5,376 nt of DNA, from NCBI GenBank assembly GCA_964469555.1, contig CAYYAQ010000235.1:1-5376 (forward strand). Direction: 5' to 3'. This DNA is from CAYYAQ01 sp964469555. GTDB taxonomy: Bacteria; Planctomycetota; UBA1135; UBA2386. Under the pieces are notes generated by a model. The model was not told the origin of the DNA. It made no database searches and worked only from the letters and a program-made list of their open reading frames with translations. This document shows positions 1 through 5,376 of the stretch, piece after piece. The stretch's first letter is position 1. The number at the start of each line of letters is the position of its first letter. The translations under genes were made by a program, and so were the position numbers.

Positions 1-114
1 CGCGTTCGCCTCGCCCCGCGCGGCGATCGACTGGGTCAGAATCTCGGCGCCTCGCGCGGCTGCGAGCTCACCCAGTTGCTCGGTGGATGCGATGATCGTC
101 CGGGGAGAGTGCAT
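1..114 (-). CDS. Probable 6-phosphogluconolactonase-family protein, N-terminal fragment
   Basis: Only the first 38 codons are present; the gene continues past the left edge. The protein begins MHSPRTIIASTEQLGELAAA and ends in the window at ...SIAARGEANA. A short strand, then a helix with an ELAA...A..I pattern, then an RG-A turn is how 6-phosphogluconolactonases and glucosamine-6-phosphate isomerases begin, just before their LSGGSTP phosphate-binding loop, which would lie outside the window. If right, the product hydrolyses 6-phosphogluconolactone in the cytosolic oxidative pentose phosphate pathway. The ATG at 114-112 was chosen because it puts the fragment in register with that family. A purine-rich AGGAG lies about 25 bases upstream, too far to be a convincing ribosome site. 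The same frame stays open upstream to an ATG at 501-499, so a longer product cannot be excluded. Family assignment is inferred from a short stretch and is moderate at best. Confidence 0.5.
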   Translation of the reverse strand, partial: MHSPRTIIASTEQLGELAAARGAEILTQSIAARGEANA

Positions 115-499
115 CTCGATTGTGGAAAGCAGAAGAGACTCCTGGCCTCGAAGGGTAGCGGCCAGGCTCCGACGAATGTCATGCAGGATCGTCGGTGCGG
201 ACGAACGGACTGCATAGGCCCGACCCTGACCTAGCTCGATTGTCTGGAAGCAATGGCCGATCGGATGGTCCGACGTCGCACGCAAACGAATCGTCTTGCC
301 GACCGAACACTGATCGTCTAGCGCCCCCCGGCACGGGGCATGATGTGCGACGAGGTCAGCACCGGACCGTTGTTCAAAAAGTCGTCCAACCCGACGAACC
401 AACCGAGCGTCAGGCTCGCGTCTCGGACCAACAGACACGAATCGACGGGCCTGCTCGCAGTTGCGACGATCCGCGGTTAGCGTTTCGGCGCACGACGAC
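115..499. other. Divergent intergenic region without a supportable gene
   Basis: These 385 bases separate the leftward partial gene from the rightward membrane-protein gene, so promoters for both should lie here. I found no well-matched -35/-10 pair on either strand. Two small GC-rich hairpins can be drawn: CCCCG/CGGGG with a 3-base loop at 326-338, and CGAGC/GCTCG with a 5-base loop at 404-418. Neither is followed by a T-run, so neither looks like an intrinsic terminator. Short reading frames cross the region on both strands, but none gives a recognisable protein. The one joined to the left-edge gene is discussed as a finding. No tRNA, riboswitch or mobile-element end was recognised. Confidence 0.5.
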
Positions 500-2458
500 A
501 TGCACCCGATCCTGAATGCGACCATCGGCTGGGGCGCCGCCGCGATAACCGCCCTTCTGTTCATCGGGCTCGGCCGGTTCCTGGCACGTCTGTTCGGGCT
601 GCAGAACTGCGGCATCGCCGTCGCATTCGTCGCGGGGAGCTGGGTCGTATCGATTCTGTTGATGAGCCTCGGGTTCTCGGACGCACTCACGACGACGGAA
701 GTCGCAATCGGCCTCAGCCTGGCGGCGCCGTTCGCAGCACACGGTCTGTGGAAGGGACCGCGCAGCGGCGTGCGCATCCGGTGGCCCGGTTACATTCGTG
801 TCCCGTTCTGGATCGTCGCCGGCGTGCTCGTGATCTGGACTCTGCCGTACTTGGTGCACACTCTGCTGCCGGACACCGACTGGGACTCCGCGATGTACCA
901 CCGTCCCGCGGCCCAGCGGTTCCTGGAACGCGGCGTCACGTCCACCGACGCTTTCCGTGCACAGATGAATTTCCCCGGCGCGGTCCCCCTGCTGTACGCA
1001 GGTTTCATGGCGCTCGACGTCAGCAGCGCGATGACACCGTTCAACCTCATCGGAATCGTCCTGCTCGCGCTGGCCGTCTACGAGGTGGGAGTCCGATTCC
1101 TCAGCGTGCGCGGCGCGCTCTGGGCTGTGGCTCTGATGCTCACGACCAACATCGTGATGAAGCTGGGCATCGACCAACGCAGCGACAGCTTCCTGGCGCT
1201 GTTCTTCTTCGCGTGTTTCCAACTCACGTTGGAGTTCTGGAAAGAACCAAAGAGAGTCGGGCTGCTGCCACTCCTGGGCATGGCGATGGGAATGGCCATC
1301 GGCACAAAACTCACCGGGCTTCTCGCCGTCGGTATGTTCGGCGGAGCCACGTTCGTCGTGATGTTGATGCGACGTCCGCAACGTTTCCTGCCGTGGTTCC
1401 TCTTCGCGATGGTCTGCCTGGCCGTGCCCGGAGGGTTCTGGCCAGCTCGCAACGCGATTCTTCTCGACGACCCGATCTACCCGTTCTTGAACGGCTTGCA
1501 GTACGAGGACGTAAGCGGAGAACTGCGCGCGTTCTATCCAAACTTCGAGCCGTTCTTTGAGCGAGCCGAGAAACCGCCCGACAAATTTCTGAAGGATCTG
1601 GGCGGAAAGAAAGAGCCGAGCAACATTTTCAACCTGTGGGACGTGTTCCGAAACTACGAGAGGTACCAAAACAAAAAGCACCACTGGCTGCAGCCGCTGT
1701 TGTTCCTCGCGTTCTTCCTTCCTTTCCTCGATCGCCGACCGAAGTACCTCTGGTTGTGCGCGGCGGGATGCGTCTGCTTCGTCGCTTTGGGCGCTCGCGC
1801 GCACCTCGTCCGCTACGCACTCGCAGCGTGTCCGATGCTCGCCCTGGGTGCGGCAGCATTCATCACGCACGCGCGGGTTCGGCGTTCGAAACACGGACCG
1901 CTAGTTGTTTGGGGGTTGATCCTGCTCACGTGTGGCATCGCCGTCAACAATTCTCGAGTCGAGTGGATCAGACTCGCGAAGAAGTGCCCGCTCGACTACC
2001 TGCTCGCTGTCGAGACCCCCTACGCGTGGAAAGTCAGGCGCGGTTACAACGGTGATCAGAACACGAGCATCGCCGCGCACGGGATCAACACCTTGATCTG
2101 GGACAAGGAAATGCCTCGGGACTCCCTCATCCTCATGGTGGCGGAGGCCAAGGTCGAACTCTTCATCTGCGCCACCATCCCGGACCTCAGCGCAGAAGTG
2201 TACTTGTGGCAAACCGAACTGCTAATGGCCGGAGGAGACTACAAGCAACTGCGAAACAACCTTCGCCGGTTTCGGATCACGCACATCTTCATCAGCCTTG
2301 CGCAGATCTCCTGGGCAATTACCGAGCTGAAGATGGACAGCAAACTCCAGAACAGGGATTACCTTCGGTTCGGCGCTTTCCATGCCCTGCGGTTCTGCCA
2401 GGAGTACGGCGTCAAGGTCTTTTCGGACGAGTCCGCGGAACTCTACCGTCTCAAATAG
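500..2458 (+). CDS. GT-C family integral membrane glycosyltransferase (ArnT/PMT-like)
   Basis: A 652-residue polytopic inner-membrane protein. Hydrophobic segments lie near residues 10-30, 37-57, 63-82, 101-120, 181-199, 203-219, 229-243, 254-290 (probably two), 297-315, 396-410, 416-430, 436-456 and 466-483. A mostly soluble C-terminal domain runs from about 485 to 652. After the fourth segment comes LPDTDWDSAMYHRPAAQRFL (residues 123-142). Its acidic pair D127/D129 and YH match the first extracytoplasmic loop of GT-C enzymes, where Asp acts in catalysis. GTKLTGL (268-274) and DDPIYPF (323-329) also fit the family. Known members transfer a sugar from a polyprenyl-phosphate donor to lipid, protein or glycan outside the membrane; donor and acceptor here are unknown. 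The ATG at 500 sits just before the first membrane helix. A TTG at 461 is in frame but adds 13 unremarkable residues, and neither start has a clear ribosome site. It is the first gene of a probable three-gene operon. Fold call is good, substrate unknown. Confidence 0.8.
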   Translation: MHPILNATIGWGAAAITALLFIGLGRFLARLFGLQNCGIAVAFVAGSWVVSILLMSLGFSDALTTTEVAIGLSLAAPFAAHGLWKGPRSGVRIRWPGYIRVPFWIVAGVLVIWTLPYLVHTLLPDTDWDSAMYHRPAAQRFLERGVTSTDAFRAQMNFPGAVPLLYAGFMALDVSSAMTPFNLIGIVLLALAVYEVGVRFLSVRGALWAVALMLTTNIVMKLGIDQRSDSFLALFFFACFQLTLEFWKEPKRVGLLPLLGMAMGMAIGTKLTGLLAVGMFGGATFVVMLMRRPQRFLPWFLFAMVCLAVPGGFWPARNAILLDDPIYPFLNGLQYEDVSGELRAFYPNFEPFFERAEKPPDKFLKDLGGKKEPSNIFNLWDVFRNYERYQNKKHHWLQPLLFLAFFLPFLDRRPKYLWLCAAGCVCFVALGARAHLVRYALAACPMLALGAAAFITHARVRRSKHGPLVVWGLILLTCGIAVNNSRVEWIRLAKKCPLDYLLAVETPYAWKVRRGYNGDQNTSIAAHGINTLIWDKEMPRDSLILMVAEAKVELFICATIPDLSAEVYLWQTELLMAGGDYKQLRNNLRRFRITHIFISLAQISWAITELKMDSKLQNRDYLRFGAFHALRFCQEYGVKVFSDESAELYRLK

Positions 2459-2471
2459 CACCGGCGGACTT

Positions 2472-2475
2472 AGGA
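2472..2475 (+). promoter_or_regulatory. Shine-Dalgarno-like AGGA for the DJ-1/PfpI gene
   Basis: AGGA lies 7 bases before the ATG at 2483, inside the 24-base gap that follows the glycosyltransferase stop codon. It supports that ATG as the start and indicates independent ribosome entry on a shared transcript. The gap holds no terminator-like hairpin. Confidence 0.5.
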
Positions 2476-2482
2476 TCCCCCC

Positions 2483-3055
2483 ATGCACTCGGTCTTGATC
2501 GTCATCGGCGACGCCGCGGAGACACTCGACACGCTGTACCCCTACTACCGCCTGCAAGAGGCTGGGTTCGAGCCAATCGTCATCGCACCGGAGCAGCGTC
2601 GCTACCAGATGGTCATGCACGAAGTAAAACCCGGGTGGACGATTACGAAAGAGTGGGAGGGCTACACGATCGAAGCCGACCAGGCGTTCGCAGACGTGCG
2701 CGAGGACGAGCACCTGGGGATCTTCTTCAGCGGCGGTCGCGCGCCGGAGTACATCCGCTACGACGAAGACCTCGTGCGGATTACGCGGCACTTCTTCGCC
2801 GCTGAGAAGCCGATCGCGAGCGTCTGCCACGGCGTCGAGATCCCCGCCTACGCTGGATGCGTCGAGGGCCGTCGCATGGCGAGCGTGCCGAAGTGTCGAT
2901 TCGAACTCGAGTCCCGCGGCGGCATCTTCGTCGACGAGCCGTGCGTCATCGATCGCAATCTGGTGTCCGGAAGGACATACCACGACAACGGACGTTACCT
3001 CGGAGCGTGGATCGAACTGTTGACCGAGCACCGCGACGCCGCGGCAGACACATGA
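2483..3055 (+). CDS. DJ-1/PfpI family protein
   Basis: A 190-residue cytoplasmic protein spanning one complete DJ-1/PfpI domain. It opens with a beta strand, VLIVIGDAAE, and E13 fits the conserved N-terminal glutamate near the active cysteine. FFSGGRAPEYIRYD (81-94) carries the family GGRAPE motif with E89. SVCHG (113-117) is the nucleophile elbow with C115 and H116. E89 and C115 are 26 residues apart, as are Glu74 and Cys100 in the archaeal PfpI-type protease PH1704 as I recall it. Late features also fit: GG-FVDEP-VIDRNLVSGRTYHD (about 165-187). Family members include intracellular peptidases, chaperones, glyoxalase-like and disputed deglycase enzymes and amide hydratases, so the reaction cannot be named. 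No signal peptide or membrane segment is visible. The gene follows the glycosyltransferase by 24 bases, and its stop TGA (3053-3055) overlaps the next gene's ATG. Family assignment is strong; its role beside glycan-type genes is unexplained. Confidence 0.9.
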   Translation: MHSVLIVIGDAAETLDTLYPYYRLQEAGFEPIVIAPEQRRYQMVMHEVKPGWTITKEWEGYTIEADQAFADVREDEHLGIFFSGGRAPEYIRYDEDLVRITRHFFAAEKPIASVCHGVEIPAYAGCVEGRRMASVPKCRFELESRGGIFVDEPCVIDRNLVSGRTYHDNGRYLGAWIELLTEHRDAAADT

Positions 3056-4269
3056 CCGAACCCACGCCGACGCCGACCCCCCCGCCGGATCCCTCGTCGG
3101 AGAAACGCCGCCGCTCGAGCTGCCTCGGTCGCCTCGCCGCCACCGTGATCAGCTTCCTCATCGCTCTGGGCCTCGCGGAGATCGCGGTGCGCGTGTTCGG
3201 CGACGAAGTCCTGCCGAACCCGATCGGCCCGCGTTACCTCTACATCAACGACGACGCGATGGGCGTCGCCCTCAGCCCGGGTTTCAGCGGGCAGTTCTCG
3301 CTCTACGACGAATTCGACGTCTCTATCAAGATCAGCTCGCAGGGGTTCCGCGACCGGGAGTTCAGCGCCAAGAAGAGCGGGACGACGCGAATCATCAGCC
3401 TCAGCGACTCCTTCGGGTTCGGGTTCGGCGTCGCCGGCGAGGACACTTACGCGAAGATTCTCGAGAAGAGCCTCAACAAGGGAGAAGAGGCGAATCGCAA
3501 ATACGAAGTTCTCAATGCCGGCGCTTCCGGAATCGGCATCCTGGAGATGATCGAGACCCTGAAACGGTCGGGAAGATGGTTCGCTCCGGACATCGTCGTG
3601 GCGTCGTTCTTCTACGGCAACGATCTGCAGGACATCGAGAGCTTTCCACAGCACACCGTCCGCGGTGGGATCGTCATCACACCGTACTTCGGCAAGAGGG
3701 TCGACGAGAGCAGTTGGCTGCAATTCTGCTTCAACCGCTCGAACCTGGCGCTGTTAATCGAGCGTGCGAAGTTCAACATGACCAACAAAGGCGTGAACCT
3801 CGGCAGCATCGCGAAACCCGGAGAAGCCGGATGGGACATGCGCCCAATCCTGTTGCGACCGGATCCGAAGAAACCGGAAGAGGTGAAGTGGTTCGAGCAC
3901 CAGGAAGAGCTGTGGCCTCCGTTCGAGAAGCACCTCGCGACGCTAAAGGTCGAGACCGAGAAGCTCGGCGCGACGCTCGTTTTGCTTGCGATTCCGCAGA
4001 AGTTCCAGACCCGCGACGACGCGTGGGAGAAGATGAAATCCGCGGCGGCAAGGTCCGAAGACGACTACGACCGCTTCCTGATCGGCAAGAAACTGACGGC
4101 GATCTGCACGCAGACCGATGTGATGTTCCTCGACCTCGTCCCAGGCTTTCGAGCAACGCCGCCAAGCAAACCCCGGTACTTCAACCTCAACAAGCACTTC
4201 AACGAGGAAGGGAACGCGTTCGCAGCGAAGCTCATCGAGGACTTCTTGCGACAGCGAGGGTTGTTGTAG
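3052..4269 (+). CDS. Membrane-anchored SGNH/GDSL hydrolase-like protein
   Basis: A 405-residue protein. The start is the ATG in ATGA overlapping the previous stop; reading further upstream only gives an arginine-rich shadow of the previous gene. Residues 1-26 are a Pro/Thr-rich then Arg/Lys-rich cytoplasmic tail. One membrane helix spans about 27-49 (LAATVISFLIALGLAEIAVR), placing the rest outside. SGNH blocks follow in order: block I SLSDSFGFGFGV (116-127) with candidate nucleophile S120, block II NAGASG (155-160) with G157, block III YGND (188-191) with N190, and block V NKHFNEEGN (380-388) with H382. Two family positions differ. The usual GDS is SDS, and the Asp two residues before the His in the usual D-x-H is N380. 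Related membrane-tethered SGNH proteins add or remove acyl groups on cell-surface glycans, so that is the best role guess given the upstream GT-C gene. The changed residues mean activity should not be assumed. There is no ribosome site of its own, so translation probably couples to the preceding gene. Confidence 0.8.
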   Translation: MTEPTPTPTPPPDPSSEKRRRSSCLGRLAATVISFLIALGLAEIAVRVFGDEVLPNPIGPRYLYINDDAMGVALSPGFSGQFSLYDEFDVSIKISSQGFRDREFSAKKSGTTRIISLSDSFGFGFGVAGEDTYAKILEKSLNKGEEANRKYEVLNAGASGIGILEMIETLKRSGRWFAPDIVVASFFYGNDLQDIESFPQHTVRGGIVITPYFGKRVDESSWLQFCFNRSNLALLIERAKFNMTNKGVNLGSIAKPGEAGWDMRPILLRPDPKKPEEVKWFEHQEELWPPFEKHLATLKVETEKLGATLVLLAIPQKFQTRDDAWEKMKSAAARSEDDYDRFLIGKKLTAICTQTDVMFLDLVPGFRATPPSKPRYFNLNKHFNEEGNAFAAKLIEDFLRQRGLL

Positions 4270-4295
4270 TCGCGGCTACTCGTCGACGCGCCGCG
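4266..4295. terminator. Possible bidirectional hairpin between convergent genes
   Basis: The stops of the converging genes are 6 bases apart. GTAGTCGCGGCTAC (4266-4279) is a near-perfect palindrome, 12 of 14 bases Watson-Crick and the remaining pair a T-G wobble, with one TAG stop in each arm. An alternative fold pairs CGCGGC (4271-4276) with GCCGCG (4290-4295), six GC pairs around a 13-base loop. Neither is followed by a T-run, so a classical intrinsic terminator is not shown. It is offered as the only candidate structure where two transcripts must end. Confidence 0.25.
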
Positions 4296-5259
4296 CGTGG
4301 ATCATCACAGCCGCACCATGACCCAGCATGCTCTCGACCAGGGTGAACGGAATCGCACCAAGCGTGATGGCCAGGTAGGCCAGGTCCGCGAGCACGCCGC
4401 CAGCCTGCCGCGCGGCGCGAGCCGGGGGATAGAGCCCCGGCGCCACGCTGTTGGTAAACGTCGTCGGATTGTCCCGAATCGAAAAGTGCGTCTCCCGCAC
4501 GGGTTCGAAGCCGTTCTTCTGCAGTACCGCGCGCAGCGACCGCGGGGTGAAGTCCAACAAGTGGCGCGGCACGTCGAGCCCCGCCCACCGACCGCCGAGC
4601 AACTTCGCCTGGTAGCTGGCCGCGTTGGGTACCTGCAACACCAGATCGCCCCCATCGCGCAACAACCGGCGGACAGTCTGCAACGTGTCATCGACGCTGT
4701 AGACGTGTTCCAGAACGTGGAACATCGTGATCAGCGAAAACGTCCCGTCCTGCAACGGCGCGGCATCGAGTCCACCGAGCACCGCGGGGAAACCCCGGGC
4801 CTTCGCGTGCCTCACCGCACCTTCCGACAGGTCCATGCCCATGCTTTTTGGCGCCGCGCACGCACCGAGGAACGACCCGTCACCGCAACCGACATCCAGC
4901 AAGAAGACGTCTTCCCCGCGCGCCTGCTGCGCGGTGATGACCCGCTGCACGAAACGCACGTGATCTCGGAGGACAAGCCGACGATAGAACTCGATCAATC
5001 GGGTCCAGAGACCGCGACCGTTCTGGCTCGACTTGCCGCCCGAGTCGTCATCCCCGTCGTCTCCGGAAGGTGGCCCGAGCCAGTATCCCTCTGGGTAGTA
5101 GCCCGACAGCTCCTCCGGTTCGGGCAACGGCGACAGGAAGAGAACGCCGCAGGATGGGCAATCCTTGATATCGAACCGCTTGTCCGTCGTTCGAAACAGC
5201 CGGTCTGTCTGGCGCCACCGGATCTTCCGGTCGGTCTGCTGGCAAAGTGGGCAGGTCAT
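4276..5259 (-). CDS. Class I SAM-dependent methyltransferase with N-terminal zinc ribbon
   Basis: A 327-residue protein. Residues 1-40 form a zinc ribbon with C3-x2-C6 and C34-x2-C37. An acidic low-complexity linker, GDDGDDDSGG (66-75), follows. The Rossmann methyltransferase domain starts near 95: motif I LDVGCGDGSF (121-130) binds S-adenosylmethionine, D143 in GMDLSE is the likely ribose-binding acid, FHVLEHV (180-186) and QVPN (209-212) are later motifs, and DVPRHLLDFTPRSL (229-242) is typical of the Methyltransf_11/23 group that includes many sugar and UbiG-like enzymes. A hydrophobic stretch (about 288-312) near the C-terminus may associate with the membrane. The substrate is not readable; a glycan or nucleotide sugar is inferred from the neighbours. 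The ATG at 5259 was chosen because the zinc ribbon begins at once and GGGGA sits 5 bases upstream. The frame is open further, to a GTG at 5370, adding 37 residues of no recognised type. It converges on the SGNH gene. Confidence 0.85.
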   Translation of the reverse strand: MTCPLCQQTDRKIRWRQTDRLFRTTDKRFDIKDCPSCGVLFLSPLPEPEELSGYYPEGYWLGPPSGDDGDDDSGGKSSQNGRGLWTRLIEFYRRLVLRDHVRFVQRVITAQQARGEDVFLLDVGCGDGSFLGACAAPKSMGMDLSEGAVRHAKARGFPAVLGGLDAAPLQDGTFSLITMFHVLEHVYSVDDTLQTVRRLLRDGGDLVLQVPNAASYQAKLLGGRWAGLDVPRHLLDFTPRSLRAVLQKNGFEPVRETHFSIRDNPTTFTNSVAPGLYPPARAARQAGGVLADLAYLAITLGAIPFTLVESMLGHGAAVMIHARRVDE

Positions 5260-5376
5260 GCGGTCCCCGCAGGAAGCGAGATTCCGTGCGGTATACTCAA
5301 AGTAGAACGCACACCGAAGACCGACATCAACTCGAGATTCGTATCCATGAAACGGCGGAGATTGTGACACCGGACC
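5260..5376 (-). other. Upstream region of the methyltransferase gene
   Basis: These 117 bases precede the chosen methyltransferase start. GGGGA about 5 bases before the ATG is a plausible ribosome site. A TATACC (reverse complement of 5290-5295) lies about 30 bases upstream and could be a -10 box, but no good -35 sits 16-18 bases before it. The methyltransferase frame stays open here, so part could be an N-terminal extension. No other gene is visible up to the window edge. Confidence 0.3.

Noticed and set aside
115..243. Direct repeat CTCGATTGT at 115-123 and 235-243, 120 bases apart
   Set aside because: A 9-base match within about 385 bases is quite likely by chance, and the flanks are only loosely similar.
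326..338. GC hairpin CCCCG/CGGGG in the intergenic region as a terminator
   Set aside because: Only five pairs with a 3-base loop, no T-run on either strand, and no gene ends here.
195..515. 106-residue + strand frame across the intergenic region
   Set aside because: Low-complexity polar and Arg-rich peptide, no family resemblance, no ribosome site, and it runs into the glycosyltransferase start in another frame.
410..1894. 494-residue open frame on the - strand opposite the glycosyltransferase gene
   Set aside because: It is rich in Arg, Glu, Gln and His with no domain or hydrophobic pattern, and lies antisense to a well-supported membrane protein. Long antisense frames are expected in GC-rich genes.
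2857..3051. 65-codon N-terminal extension of the SGNH protein
   Set aside because: It lies wholly inside the PfpI gene in another frame and is an Arg-rich shadow. The ATG at 3052 gives a normal cytoplasmic tail and membrane anchor.
5290..5295. TATACC as a -10 promoter box for the methyltransferase
   Set aside because: Spacing to the start is plausible, but no -35 element lies 16-18 bases upstream, so it is not reported as a promoter.
4297..5367. 356-residue open frame on the + strand opposite the methyltransferase
   Set aside because: The opposite strand encodes zinc-ribbon and SAM-binding motifs in order; this frame gives an Arg/Gln-rich sequence with no motif.

Overview
The window is GC-rich bacterial DNA. 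It carries a three-gene block on the + strand (about 500-4269) between two genes on the - strand. Gene density, a 4-base gene overlap, Shine-Dalgarno-like sites and protein types all point to a bacterium. The membrane-anchored SGNH protein and the zinc-ribbon sugar-type methyltransferase recall families I associate with Planctomycetota, Myxococcota and other large-genome environmental lineages. That is an impression, not a placement; nothing here fixes the phylum.

Layout. Positions 1-114 (- strand) hold the first 38 codons of a gene running off the left edge; its amino end resembles the 6-phosphogluconolactonase / glucosamine-6-phosphate isomerase family. Positions 115-499 are a divergent intergenic stretch with no gene I can defend. 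The + block follows: a 652-residue polytopic membrane protein of the GT-C glycosyltransferase type (500-2458), a DJ-1/PfpI-family protein with its Cys-His-Glu site intact (2483-3055), and a membrane-anchored SGNH-hydrolase-like protein (3052-4269). The gaps are 24 bases and then a 4-base ATGA overlap, so the three are probably co-transcribed and the last two translationally coupled. Facing them on the - strand is a SAM-dependent methyltransferase with an N-terminal zinc ribbon (4276-5259). Only 6 bases separate the two convergent stop codons.

How they may work together (inference). A lipid-linked-sugar-dependent glycosyltransferase, a surface-facing SGNH protein and a sugar-type methyltransferase suggest building and decorating an envelope or extracellular glycan. 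The DJ-1/PfpI protein does not obviously belong to such a pathway and is the odd member. The partial gene at the left edge is probably central carbon metabolism and unrelated.

I see no rRNA, tRNA, CRISPR array, insertion sequence, phage gene or clear defence system. The points most worth a second look are the altered catalytic residues of the SGNH protein, the DJ-1/PfpI gene locked inside a glycan-type operon, and the palindrome that contains both convergent stop codons.
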